Source: Chlorohelix sp037138995
GTDB taxonomy: Bacteria; Chloroflexota; Chloroflexia; Chloroheliales; Chloroheliaceae
Assembly: GCF_037138995.1 (NCBI RefSeq)
Contig: NZ_JBAXHI010000004.1
Coordinates: 110,673 to 174,672, forward strand
Reading direction: 5' to 3'
Length of the DNA: 64,000 nt
Shown here: positions 1 through 8,670 of the stretch, piece by piece
Position numbering within the stretch: position 1 is the stretch's first letter
Layout of the letters: every line of letters starts with the position of its first letter
The notes under the pieces: generated by a model
What the model was told of the DNA's origin: nothing
Database searches by the model: none
What the model saw: only the letters and a program-made list of their open reading frames with translations
Made by a program: the position numbers and the translations under genes

Positions 1-47
1 CCGGTTGGTTTACAACTCTATTCTAACTTTTTGAGGTATGCAACCCA

Positions 48-749
48 ATGTTAATAATTCCCGCAATAGATTTAAAGGACGGCAAGTGTGTACGCCTGTA
101 TCAAGGCGATTACAATCAAGTAACGGTGTTCAACGATGACCCGGTGGAGGTAGCAATACAATGGCGCGAACAAGGCGCACAATACCTGCATTTGGTTGAT
201 TTGGACGGCGCAAAAGCGGGCAAGCCCGTTAATCTGCTGGTAGTGAAGCGCATAATAGAGGCAAGCGGTTTGCCGGTGGAATTGGGCGGCGGTATCCGCG
301 ATGAAGCAATCGTGGAAGAAGCACTGAGCGCGGGCGTTGACCGGGTGGTGTTGGGTACTGTGGCGCTGCGCGACACCGGACTAGCAGAGCGATTGTGCAG
401 ACGCTGGGGCGAGCGCATCGTAATCGGCATTGACGCACGCAACGGGCTGGTAGCGGTGGAAGGTTGGACGGAAACCTCAAATGTAACGGCAACCCTTCTG
501 GCAACCGAGATGGCGAAACGCGGCGCAACCCGCTTTATCTATACTGACATCAGTCGTGACGGAACGCTGACAGAACCGAATTATGAGGCGCTGCGCGATT
601 TTATGGAGTCGGCTCAAAAGCCGGTAATTGCCAGCGGCGGGGTAGCCAAAGCCGAGCATGTAGCGAAACTGCGCGAGACCGGGGCGGAAGGGGTCATTAT
701 TGGCAAGGCGCTGTACACCGGAGACCTGAAACTGTCTGAAGTTTTGTAA
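48..749 (+). CDS. hisA: HisA, ProFAR isomerase
   Basis: 1-(5-phosphoribosyl)-5-[(5-phosphoribosylamino)methylideneamino]imidazole-4-carboxamide isomerase, the Amadori rearrangement step of histidine biosynthesis, cytoplasmic. The 233-residue length and (beta/alpha)8 barrel pattern fit the family. Seen directly: the N-terminal AIDL(K)DG motif with catalytic Asp8, the phosphate-binding LGGGIR segment near residue 79, the second catalytic Asp129 in GIDAR, and a C-terminal ASGGV phosphate loop. ATG start near the window edge. hisF follows after 17 bases, so the two are very likely cotranscribed; they share an ancestral barrel fold and act in sequence. Confidence 0.97.
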   Translation: MLIIPAIDLKDGKCVRLYQGDYNQVTVFNDDPVEVAIQWREQGAQYLHLVDLDGAKAGKPVNLLVVKRIIEASGLPVELGGGIRDEAIVEEALSAGVDRVVLGTVALRDTGLAERLCRRWGERIVIGIDARNGLVAVEGWTETSNVTATLLATEMAKRGATRFIYTDISRDGTLTEPNYEALRDFMESAQKPVIASGGVAKAEHVAKLRETGAEGVIIGKALYTGDLKLSEVL

Positions 750-766
750 AATCAGAGGTATCTATC

Positions 767-1525
767 TTGCTAACCAAACGTATTATTCCCTGCCTCGATG
801 TAAAAGAGGGGCGAGTGGTAAAAGGCACTAACTTTGTGAATCTGCGCGATGCAGGCGATGCGGTGGAACTGGCGGCTTTCTACGATGCGGAAGGCGCGGA
901 TGAATTGGTATTCCTCGACATCACCGCCAGCAGTGACGGACGTGAAACGGTTGTGGAAATGGTACGCCACACCGCCTCGCAGGTTTTTATTCCTTTCACT
1001 ATCGGCGGCGGTATTCGCACCCTTAACGATATGCTGCGAATGCTGGATGCGGGTGCGGATAAGGTCTCGGTCAATACAGCGGCGGTGCAAAATCCGGCGC
1101 TTATTGCAGAAGGGGCAAACCATTTCGGTAGCCAATGTATCGTGCTGGCAATTGACGCGAAACAGCGCGAAACGGGCGGTTGGGAGGTGTTCTTGCATGG
1201 CGGACGCACCCCTACCGGGCTTGACGCGGTAGAATGGGCGAAACGCGGCGTGGAACTGGGCGCAGGCGAAATCTTGCTCACCAGCATGGATGCGGACGGC
1301 ACTAAAAACGGCTACGACCTACCGCTCACCCGCGCCATCTCCGAAAGTGTGAGCGTTCCGGTGATTGCCAGCGGTGGGGCTGGCAGCCTACAACACTTGT
1401 ACGAAGCGGTAGAGCAGGGTAAAGCCGATGCGGTGCTGGCGGCAAGTATCTTCCATTACGGCGAATACTCTATACGTCAGGCTAAAGAGTATCTACACGA
1501 CAAAGGGTTGCCGATGCGGTTGTGA
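767..1525 (+). CDS. hisF: HisF, imidazole glycerol phosphate synthase cyclase subunit
   Basis: Cyclase subunit of IGP synthase. It uses ammonia from the HisH glutaminase to convert PRFAR to imidazole glycerol phosphate and AICAR. The 252-residue barrel shows PCLDV with catalytic Asp11, FTIGGGIR phosphate loop, catalytic Asp130 in LAID, SMDADGTKNGYD, and ASGGAG near the C terminus. The start is TTG, supported by AGAGG about 9 bases upstream. hisH is not in the window, so the glutaminase partner must lie elsewhere. Second gene of the hisA-hisF-X-hisI cluster. Confidence 0.97.
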   Translation: MLTKRIIPCLDVKEGRVVKGTNFVNLRDAGDAVELAAFYDAEGADELVFLDITASSDGRETVVEMVRHTASQVFIPFTIGGGIRTLNDMLRMLDAGADKVSVNTAAVQNPALIAEGANHFGSQCIVLAIDAKQRETGGWEVFLHGGRTPTGLDAVEWAKRGVELGAGEILLTSMDADGTKNGYDLPLTRAISESVSVPVIASGGAGSLQHLYEAVEQGKADAVLAASIFHYGEYSIRQAKEYLHDKGLPMRL

Positions 1526-1591
1526 AATAAACCCTTGTGAGCAGGAAATATATACCAACCCACATACACAACATTGAAAGGCTATCATCGT

Positions 1592-1978
1592 TTGATTTCG
1601 CAATTGATAAAAATACTCCCCCGCTTGATGGGCTGGGGTTTCCTGATACTTGGCGGTATGCTGCTGGCATGGACTCGTCAGCTTGGTTCTTTGCTAGGGG
1701 TAGATACAAAAAAAAGTTCCGGGCTGGCGTTGGTACGGGCGCTGGCATTGCGTGAGGTAATTATCGGCAGTTTTATTATTCGGGCAAAAGATTCACAGCA
1801 ATTAAAGCAGGGGATTTTAATCCGCATGCTCGCGGAAATTAGCGACTTTGCCATGCACATGTTCGGCAAAGGCGTTTTTATCCAGCCTACCTCGCGCCGA
1901 ATTGGTTACATGATTCCCCCGGTGCTGTTGGTTGAATTCTTGATTCGGTGCAGCATCAAAGAGCAAGGGCAAAAATGA
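1592..1978 (+). CDS. Small membrane protein inside the his operon (DUF4267-like)
   Basis: No firm family assignment. The protein of about 128 residues has two clear hydrophobic helices (near the N terminus after a short basic start, and near the C terminus) and a middle segment with ALREVIIG, RMLAEISDF. This pattern, a conserved R-E pair then a D before a helix, recalls DUF4267-type small membrane proteins; that is a resemblance only. A TTG at 1592 has GAAAGG about 10 bases upstream and is preferred over a TTG at 1574 that lacks a ribosome site. Its stop overlaps the hisI start in an ATGA, so it is translationally coupled to hisI. No known his function has this shape. Confidence 0.7.
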   Translation: MISQLIKILPRLMGWGFLILGGMLLAWTRQLGSLLGVDTKKSSGLALVRALALREVIIGSFIIRAKDSQQLKQGILIRMLAEISDFAMHMFGKGVFIQPTSRRIGYMIPPVLLVEFLIRCSIKEQGQK

Positions 1979-2355
1979 GCAAAATATCGTTGGAAACGCT
2001 GAGCGTAGAAGGAACAGAAACGGTTAGCCTCGATTTTGGAGAGGACGGGCAGAATCTCATTCCGGCGATTGTGCAGGAAACGAGCAGCGGCGAAGTGTTG
2101 CTGGTGGCTTTTATGAATCGCGAAGCTTTCGAGCGCACGTTGCAAACTGGAAAGGCACATTTCTGGAGTCGTAGCCGCCAAACTTTATGGCTAAAGGGCG
2201 AAACTAGCGGACAATTTCTGCTGGTGCAAGAGTTTTTTATCAATTGCGAGGAAAACAGCCTATTGCTGAAAGTGAATCTGGCGGGTGGTATCGCGTGCCA
2301 TACCGGACACAAAAGTTGCTATTATCGCCGCGCGGATTGGAAGCCGCTACAATAG
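1975..2355 (+). CDS. hisI: HisI, phosphoribosyl-AMP cyclohydrolase, with altered metal site
   Basis: Opens the adenine ring of PR-AMP in histidine biosynthesis. The 126-residue protein keeps the family core: FWSRSR, LW(L)KGETSG, and GGIACHTGHKSC, with the three zinc cysteines at 91, 108 and 115. The usual acidic Mg-binding run D-C-D-x-D is replaced by N90-C91-E92-E93-N94, so two of three aspartates are Asn and one is Glu. The start is the ATG at 1975, which overlaps the upstream stop by 4 bases; an in-frame start further upstream is less likely. The fold and the zinc site look intact, but catalytic competence is uncertain. Confidence 0.9.
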   Translation: MSKISLETLSVEGTETVSLDFGEDGQNLIPAIVQETSSGEVLLVAFMNREAFERTLQTGKAHFWSRSRQTLWLKGETSGQFLLVQEFFINCEENSLLLKVNLAGGIACHTGHKSCYYRRADWKPLQ

Positions 2356-2377
2356 ATAGAATAATCAGGGATATGTC

Positions 2378-2905
2378 GTGCGAAATAATCTGGCTGAAAT
2401 GTGCCATGTTGCATGGGGCGTTTACGAATTTTTGAGAGATAACGACCTTGCGGAACAGAGCGGAACCAGTAACCGCCTACGAGTCGGAAATCTGGAAAAG
2501 CTGTGGTTGCGCTTACTGGAAGAATTGGAAGAACTCAAAGGGGTGGTACTAGGCACGCATGTGCATGAGGGCTTCCCACAGGATATTGTGCTGGAAGGCT
2601 ACGAGGTATTCTATTGGGCAGTGTGCTATGCGGTGTCGAGTGGTATAGGATATGGCGAGATTGCGCCGGATGTTGCCTTGCTAGAAGGCTTTGACGCGCC
2701 TACGCTTCCGGCAGAGGAGTTAGCCTTGCTGTTCAAGCAGACAGTTTCGGGAGATAGTAGCGGAATCAGGCAGGCGTTGGAATTGGTGGGACGCGCATGC
2801 AAATTCGCCAACCTATCCCCCGCCCAACTGCTAGAACGCGACCTGACCGAGATGCGCGAGAAAAATTACTTACAACCTTACTGGAACAACCTTATAAAGC
2901 CATAA
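2378..2905 (+). CDS. MazG/HisE-like all-helical protein downstream of hisI
   Basis: Not recognised with certainty. The protein is 175 residues, predicted all-helical, with a GTG start. Residues 45-80 carry E48-E49-x-E51-E52 followed after about 20 residues by E73-x-x-E76, then V-F-Y-W. This spacing resembles the ExxE...ExxD metal site of all-alpha NTP pyrophosphatases (MazG, HisE, dUTPase type). It lies 22 bases after hisI, the place where hisE often sits, but it is far longer than HisE and lacks clear HisE signature residues. It could be a divergent PR-ATP pyrophosphohydrolase or an unrelated helical protein. Confidence 0.6.
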   Translation: MRNNLAEMCHVAWGVYEFLRDNDLAEQSGTSNRLRVGNLEKLWLRLLEELEELKGVVLGTHVHEGFPQDIVLEGYEVFYWAVCYAVSSGIGYGEIAPDVALLEGFDAPTLPAEELALLFKQTVSGDSSGIRQALELVGRACKFANLSPAQLLERDLTEMREKNYLQPYWNNLIKP

Positions 2906-2936
2906 GTACGCGGCTTTCTATAACTCCGCTACGGTA

Positions 2937-4319
2937 TTAATCTTTGCCAATTTTACGCTTCTCTCTTTCCTGTTCGGCAACTTTACGCCAATAGGCGAGC
3001 CTATCACCGATGGTAATTTCAAAACCGTGATCGGTTGGCTCGTAATAACGGCGACCTTCTAAGGCATCGGGGAGGTTTTGCTGGTACACGAAACCGCCTT
3101 CATGGTCATGAGCATAGCGATAACCCTCGCCGTAGCCTAAATTCTTCATTAGCTGAGTAGGAGCATTGCGTAGATGTAGCGGCACAGGCTCATTGCGGGA
3201 GAGCAACACATCTGCCTGAACCTGCTTGTAAGCCCCGTACAAACGATTGCTCTTGGGAGCAGTGGCGAGATATACCACGCATTGCGCCAACGCCAGCGCA
3301 CCCTCTGGCATCCCGATGAAATGTACTGCTTGCTGTGCCGCCATTGCCACTACCAACGCTTGGGGGTCAGCCATACCGACATCCTCGCTGGCAGCCCGCA
3401 CCAACCTCCGCACAATAAAGAGGGGGTCTTCGCCGCTCTCCAACATGCGAGCAAGCCAGTAAAGCGCGGCATCCGGGTCACTACCTCGAATGGTCTTGTG
3501 CAATGCCGAAATCAGGTCATAATGCTGCTCGCCGCCCTTATCATACAACAGGGCGCGTCGTTGCACTGCGCTTTCCAACAAAGGCAGGTCAATTAAAATC
3601 TGGTCGGTTTCATTCTTCATAACAATGGAAACCGCCAATTCAAGAATATTCAACGCCGAACGCGCATCTCCGTTGGCGTAATTGGCAATATTTTCTTCCA
3701 CTTCTGGAGTCAGCTTAATATTCAGTTTGCCCAAGCCCCGCTCAGGGTCGGATAAAGCACGATGGATTACCAGCTTGATTTCCTCATCGGTCAGGGCGTA
3801 CATGGTAAAAACGCGGGCGCGGGAAAGCAAAGCAGCGTTCACTTCAAAAGAGGGGTTTTCGGTGGTTGCGCCGATCAAGGTAATAGTGCCGTTCTCCACT
3901 ACAGGCAGAATCGCATCTTGCTGCGCCTTGTTAAATCGGTGAATCTCATCAATAAAAAGAATGGTTTTCTGCTTGTAGGCTTTGCGACGCTGGCGGGCTT
4001 CTTCAACTACTTTGCGAAGGTCGGCAACGCCCGCGCTAGTGGCGCTTACGCGGGTAAAATGGGCATGGGTACAGCGGGCTATAATCTCTGCCAGCGTGGT
4101 TTTGCCAACGCCGGGCGGTCCCCACAGGATTATTGAACCAAAACGATCGTTTTCCACAGCACGGCGCAGCGCAGCATCCGGTTCAGTCAGATGATTTTGC
4201 CCTACAAACTGCTCAAAATCCATCGGGCGCATCCGGGCTGCCAGTGGCATAGCCGCATCAAGGATTAGTTCATTTTTATGTTCGGATGTCTCCTCGCCAA
4301 AAAAAGAAGCCTGAGTCAT
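2937..4319 (-). CDS. rarA: RarA/MgsA, replication-associated recombination ATPase
   Basis: AAA+ clamp-loader-like ATPase (WHIP/RarA family) that acts at stalled replication forks. The 460-residue product shows LAARMRP then FVGQ near residue 40, Walker A GPPGVGKT at 67-74, Walker B LFIDEIHRFN, sensor 1 IGATTENPSF, and the C-terminal MgsA/Rep-fac C region (residues ~250-430) with GSDPDAALYWLARM. The start at 4319 is chosen because AAAGGTGG lies 5 bases upstream; the reading frame stays open 12 codons further but without a ribosome site. It converges with the his operon, with only about 30 bases between. Confidence 0.95.
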   Translation of the reverse strand: MTQASFFGEETSEHKNELILDAAMPLAARMRPMDFEQFVGQNHLTEPDAALRRAVENDRFGSIILWGPPGVGKTTLAEIIARCTHAHFTRVSATSAGVADLRKVVEEARQRRKAYKQKTILFIDEIHRFNKAQQDAILPVVENGTITLIGATTENPSFEVNAALLSRARVFTMYALTDEEIKLVIHRALSDPERGLGKLNIKLTPEVEENIANYANGDARSALNILELAVSIVMKNETDQILIDLPLLESAVQRRALLYDKGGEQHYDLISALHKTIRGSDPDAALYWLARMLESGEDPLFIVRRLVRAASEDVGMADPQALVVAMAAQQAVHFIGMPEGALALAQCVVYLATAPKSNRLYGAYKQVQADVLLSRNEPVPLHLRNAPTQLMKNLGYGEGYRYAHDHEGGFVYQQNLPDALEGRRYYEPTDHGFEITIGDRLAYWRKVAEQEREKRKIGKD

Positions 4320-4534
4320 AAAGCCACCTTTCAAGTTGCTTACCTTTGTCTGCATGGTAACACTTCAACACAGGTGCAGCAAGGTTGTAAAAACCGCCGT
4401 TCTAGTTTTAATTATATTTCTTAAGCATTCTCACACAAGGTAAATCTTTTTTCATTTCCAATAGCTAAATAAAAGAGTAAAATATAAGGTGTAATAATTT
4501 ATATACAGCTGAATTGTTCCAAGCGGAGTTATAT

Positions 4535-6775
4535 ATGCCGGATGAAAGTAGTCAACGTGAAAGCCTCGAAATTGAAACGCTATCCCGGCGTATCACAGAA
4601 TTAGAGAACTTATTAGAAAAACAGAAACTGCAAACGCTTGAGGCTACCTCTAGAATTACAGAATTGGAACACACAGAAAAGCGTGTCTTGAGATTAACCA
4701 CCCTGTATAGCGCTTTAAGTTACACCAACCATGCCATTGTAAGAATAAAAGACCGCGACCAATTATTCCAAGAAATCTGCCGGGTTGCAGTGGATTACGG
4801 GGGTCTGAGAATGGCATGGATTGGCATTCCTAACCCTGTTACTAACCTATTCGCCAATGTAGCCTGTTACGGAGAAGGGCAAGATTACCTTAAAGGCGCC
4901 AAAATATCAACTAGCGCTGATGTACCGGAAGGAAAAGGTCCTTCTGGTACTGCCTTTCGGGAGAACCAACGTTATGTGTGCAACGATTTTTTTGCTGACC
5001 CAATTACTTTGCCTTGGCGAAATTCCGCAAAAAAAAATGGGTTTGCTTCCTCCGCCGCTTTTCCGTTTCTAGAGCAAGGGCATGTAGCCGGGTTAATAAC
5101 CCTTTATTCAAGTGAGCCATATTATTTTGACCCGGAAATAATCAATTTACTGGAAGAAATGGCACATGATATTTCTTTTGCGCTGGATAATTTCCTACTG
5201 GAAAAACAACGTGCCATCGTTTTAGAGCAGTTATTCAGCAGTGAAGAACGTTTTCGAGCTATTTTCGAACAGGCGGCAGTCGGCATTATTCTGCTGAGTC
5301 TAGATGGACATTACCTGAAAGCAAACCCGCAAATATGTGAAATGCTTGGCTATACTGAAGAAGAATTTCTCCAACTTACCACCTACGACATTACGCACCC
5401 TGACGATGACAAAATCAATCGTGAAATGTTAAGAAAACTGCGAATCGGCGAGTTTCAGCAAAACTATCTTGAGAAACGGTACATCAAAAAAGACGGCTCG
5501 ATAATCTGGGTGAGCCTGAATCCGGCACTGGTGCGAGATTCGGCAGGAAATCCGGCTTACTTTATAGGAGTAATAGTGGATATTACAAACCGCAAGCAAG
5601 CGGAAGAAGCGTTGCATCAAGTGGAAGAGCAATTTCGGCAAGCGCAAAAAATGGAAGCTATAGGTCGTTTAGCCGGTGGAGTAGCGCACGATTTTAACAA
5701 CCTGCTGACCGCCATAATAGGTCATACTGATTTGGCGCTTGAGGAACTACATCCGAACAACGCGGTCAGGTCTGAAGTAGAAGGGATTCGTAAAGTAGCA
5801 GAATCCGCCACCAGTCTGACCCGACAATTGCTGACTCTAAGCCGTCATAAGATTATTGAACCTCGACCACTGGATTTGAGCAAGGAGGTAGCGGAAATCG
5901 AAAAAATGCTTCTCCGTCTGATTGGCGAGAACATCAAACTCAACGCTAAACTTGAAGATAACCTTGGAACGGTATTAGCCGACTCAAACCAAATTGAACA
6001 GATAATTATGAATCTGGTAGTAAATTCCCGCGATGCTATGCCAAACGGTGGAAGCGTGACTCTCGAAACCGCTCAGGTGGAATTAGATGAAAAGTATTGC
6101 CAAACACATGCTGAAGTTATTCCCGGTTCTTACGTTATGCTGGCAGTAAGCGACACCGGACAAGGTATTAGCAATGAAATAAAATCAAAAATTTTTGAGC
6201 CTTTCTTTACTACCAAAGACAAGGGGCAAGGTACTGGGCTGGGTTTATCTACAGTGTATAGCATTGTTAAACAGAATGGAGGGCATATTACACTAGAAAC
6301 AAGCCTTGGGCAAGGCACTACTTTTAGAATATATCTGCCAGTTTCAAATGAGAAAATCGTTGTCTTAACCCAAGAAAAAACCGCAGTCATTACTAATACA
6401 AAAGGGGCTGAAACAATACTACTGGTAGAAGATGATAATACCATTAGAAAACTGGCTAATCGGATTTTGTGCAAAAAGGGCTATAATGTGCTGGAGGCTT
6501 CAAATCCGCAAGAAGCATTAGTAATAGCAAAAGATTACAAAGCGCCGATTCAACTGTTAATAACCGATATGTTAATGCCAGAAATGAACGGGTGGGAATT
6601 CAGCCAGCTTTTGCTAAAAGACAGACCAAATATTAAGGTGCTTTATACGTCAGGTTACACTCAAACCACCATCTTTAAAGAGCAACCGCATGACATCGAA
6701 ATTAACTTTCTCGAAAAACCCTATAACATCCAAAGCTTAAGCGAAAAGATAAGGCAAATTCTAGATAAAAAATAA
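4535..6775 (+). CDS. Hybrid histidine kinase (coiled coil-GAF-PAS-HisKA-HATPase-REC)
   Basis: Cytoplasmic sensor kinase of 746 residues with no membrane segment. Order: N-terminal coiled coil (~10-60), GAF domain (~60-215), PAS with PAC (~235-355), HisKA with phospho-acceptor His385 in AHDFNN, HATPase_c with N box (MNLVVNSRDAM) and G boxes (DTGQGI, GQGTGLGLS), then a C-terminal receiver (~625-745) with acceptor Asp678 in LLITDMLMP and LEKPY. The input ligand is unknown. GCGGAG lies 8 bases before the ATG; a TTG upstream is rejected. It is divergent from rarA. No partner regulator is adjacent. Confidence 0.93.
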   Translation: MPDESSQRESLEIETLSRRITELENLLEKQKLQTLEATSRITELEHTEKRVLRLTTLYSALSYTNHAIVRIKDRDQLFQEICRVAVDYGGLRMAWIGIPNPVTNLFANVACYGEGQDYLKGAKISTSADVPEGKGPSGTAFRENQRYVCNDFFADPITLPWRNSAKKNGFASSAAFPFLEQGHVAGLITLYSSEPYYFDPEIINLLEEMAHDISFALDNFLLEKQRAIVLEQLFSSEERFRAIFEQAAVGIILLSLDGHYLKANPQICEMLGYTEEEFLQLTTYDITHPDDDKINREMLRKLRIGEFQQNYLEKRYIKKDGSIIWVSLNPALVRDSAGNPAYFIGVIVDITNRKQAEEALHQVEEQFRQAQKMEAIGRLAGGVAHDFNNLLTAIIGHTDLALEELHPNNAVRSEVEGIRKVAESATSLTRQLLTLSRHKIIEPRPLDLSKEVAEIEKMLLRLIGENIKLNAKLEDNLGTVLADSNQIEQIIMNLVVNSRDAMPNGGSVTLETAQVELDEKYCQTHAEVIPGSYVMLAVSDTGQGISNEIKSKIFEPFFTTKDKGQGTGLGLSTVYSIVKQNGGHITLETSLGQGTTFRIYLPVSNEKIVVLTQEKTAVITNTKGAETILLVEDDNTIRKLANRILCKKGYNVLEASNPQEALVIAKDYKAPIQLLITDMLMPEMNGWEFSQLLLKDRPNIKVLYTSGYTQTTIFKEQPHDIEINFLEKPYNIQSLSEKIRQILDKK

Positions 6776-6838
6776 ACCTGCTCGTTCCGTTCGACACAGG
6801 CTCATAGGCTCTTGAATTTATCACTTACCAAATATCTA

Positions 6839-6847
6839 TGCTATAAT
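6839..6847 (+). promoter_or_regulatory. Extended -10 promoter upstream of the DUF951 gene
   Basis: TGCTATAAT is a perfect extended -10 element about 105 bases ahead of the DUF951 start. A TTATCA 18 bases upstream is a weak -35 candidate. No other gene intervenes, so it probably drives the DUF951-MFS-hydrolase run. Confidence 0.5.
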
Positions 6848-6952
6848 GCGCCAGATATAGTAACTAATCTCATAATGGGGTTTTCTTGCTATTAGGGTTC
6901 TAGTAGCTATTTTAAGGATTCAGCTTTCTTAATATTTTAACGGTTTATAGCA

Positions 6953-7192
6953 ATGTCTGACCAATCGGACTCGGTTTCTCCCAAGCCTTCCAAGCCAAAC
7001 CCTGCGCGTGAGGTAGAAGTAGGGCATGAGATACGCCTACGGAAACCACACCCTTGCGGTAGTTACGACTGGAGGGTGGTACGAGTAGGCGCGGATATCG
7101 GTATGCGCTGTCTTGGCTGTGACCGCAAGGTGTTGTTACCGCGCAGCGAATTTGAGCGACGTTTCAAGGCATTTATAAACCGTCAGGTCTGA
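6953..7192 (+). CDS. DUF951 domain protein
   Basis: A 79-residue cytoplasmic protein. Residues ~23-75 match the DUF951 pattern: LRKPHPCG, then W-x-V-x-R-x-G-ADIG, then RCLGC and a basic end with RSEFERR. Two cysteine positions (CG and CLGC) could bind metal, but this is inference. DUF951 proteins are small, widespread in Firmicutes and Chloroflexota, and of unknown role. The following MFS gene starts 12 bases after the stop, which suggests cotranscription. Confidence 0.85.
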   Translation: MSDQSDSVSPKPSKPNPAREVEVGHEIRLRKPHPCGSYDWRVVRVGADIGMRCLGCDRKVLLPRSEFERRFKAFINRQV

Positions 7193-7204
7193 TACTGAGG
7201 TAAG

Positions 7205-8668
7205 ATGGCGATTAGTCCACGCAAAGATGAACACAATCCGGCGGGACATGCGGAAAAAAATCATATAAATGAGGTTGATAAAGAATTCGCTTTAGCTTAC
7301 GATTACTCTGAAGTTGAAGCCTCGAAAGAGGAGGCGCGTAAGCTTGAACCGGAGGGGGCAGACAATATCTCGGTCTGGCGAAATCGCTACTTTATGTACC
7401 TGTGGATTGCACAAGCCCTCTCCCAGACCGCACAACACACCCTGAATATTTCCCTGATAGTGTACGTAGGTAAACTCACCAAAGACTCGCCCACCCAAAC
7501 TTCTATTGTTACCGCCTGTTTCTTGCTACCGGGTGTTTTCTTCAGCGCAATTGCCGGAGTATTCGTGGACTGGTTCCGCAAGCGCACTACTCTGCTTGCT
7601 ACGAACATCACTCGCGCGTTGCTGGTTCCATGGCTCTTTTTCATGACCACCCTGCCTTTGGGGTTGGCGTTACCTATCATTTATTTGATAACCATTATCT
7701 TTTCGACCATCAGCCAGTTTTTTAATCCGGCTGAGGCAGCCGCGATTCCGCTATTGGTCAAGCATAACCAGCTTACCAAAGCCAATTCGCTTTTCCAGAT
7801 AACCCTTTTCGCCACGCTCTTTCTTGGTACTTCGCTGCTAGGACCACTCCTGCCCGATTTAATCGGTCCCGACAAGGTTTTTCTAGTAATAGGAACTCTG
7901 TATTTCATTTGCATATGGCTGGTATGGGCGTTGCCAAAAAACGAGCAAGTCCACAGGCGACCGGGTGATAAAACCATCTGGCAGACCGTCAAGGATATAT
8001 TTCATGGGGTGTACGAGGCGTGGCAATTCATCCGCAAAGATACCCAGATATGGTTGGCGATAGTTTACCTATCTACCGTACAAACCGCCCTGTTTACCAT
8101 GACCGCAATCGGTATCCCCTTTGTAGGAGAGAAGGGTCTAAAGCAATCGAGCAACAGCATAATTTTTGTACTTGCCCCACTTGCAATCGGGCTTGGCATC
8201 GCGGTTGTGCTGGTTAACCGTGTTGTAACCCCTACTAATCGTCTGAATGCGCTAAAATATGCCTGTGGCGCTCTGGGCATCATTCTGGCAGGGGTCGGCT
8301 TTGTAAAGCCTATTGCCGACCTGTGGGTGTTGATAACTGCACCGGGTGTACCGCTCGGTGGTCCGGGGCTTGTTCTGCTGCTGGTATCATTATCAATACC
8401 TTTTGGCTTCACCATCGGTCTATTGAATATACCCGCGCTAACGATTCTACAGGAACGCTCTCCTAAAGAACTGGTTGGGCGCGTGTTCGCGGCTTATTTT
8501 ACCTTTGCCAATGCCGTCTCAATTATACCGATTCTCTTTGCTGGCGCGTTGGGCGATATTTTTGGCGCGGTTCTGGGCAATGGCAACGGCATTGTGCCGG
8601 TGTTCTTCCTCTTCGGCTCTTGCGTAGCGCTGGTGGCAATTTACGGACACAGACGCGCGAAGGTATAG
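7205..8668 (+). CDS. MFS exporter
   Basis: Major facilitator superfamily permease of 487 residues. An unusually long hydrophilic N-terminal tail (~60 residues, rich in Glu and Lys) precedes about 11-12 hydrophobic helices. VDWFRKRTTLL after the second helix is the loop 2-3 signature (D-x-x-x-R-K/R), and FFNPAEAAAIPLLV is typical of the MFS_3/EntS-like drug and siderophore exporters. The substrate cannot be told. It is followed after 2 bases by the hydrolase-like gene, so the pair is coupled. Confidence 0.88.
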   Translation: MAISPRKDEHNPAGHAEKNHINEVDKEFALAYDYSEVEASKEEARKLEPEGADNISVWRNRYFMYLWIAQALSQTAQHTLNISLIVYVGKLTKDSPTQTSIVTACFLLPGVFFSAIAGVFVDWFRKRTTLLATNITRALLVPWLFFMTTLPLGLALPIIYLITIIFSTISQFFNPAEAAAIPLLVKHNQLTKANSLFQITLFATLFLGTSLLGPLLPDLIGPDKVFLVIGTLYFICIWLVWALPKNEQVHRRPGDKTIWQTVKDIFHGVYEAWQFIRKDTQIWLAIVYLSTVQTALFTMTAIGIPFVGEKGLKQSSNSIIFVLAPLAIGLGIAVVLVNRVVTPTNRLNALKYACGALGIILAGVGFVKPIADLWVLITAPGVPLGGPGLVLLLVSLSIPFGFTIGLLNIPALTILQERSPKELVGRVFAAYFTFANAVSIIPILFAGALGDIFGAVLGNGNGIVPVFFLFGSCVALVAIYGHRRAKV

Positions 8669-8670
8669 AC

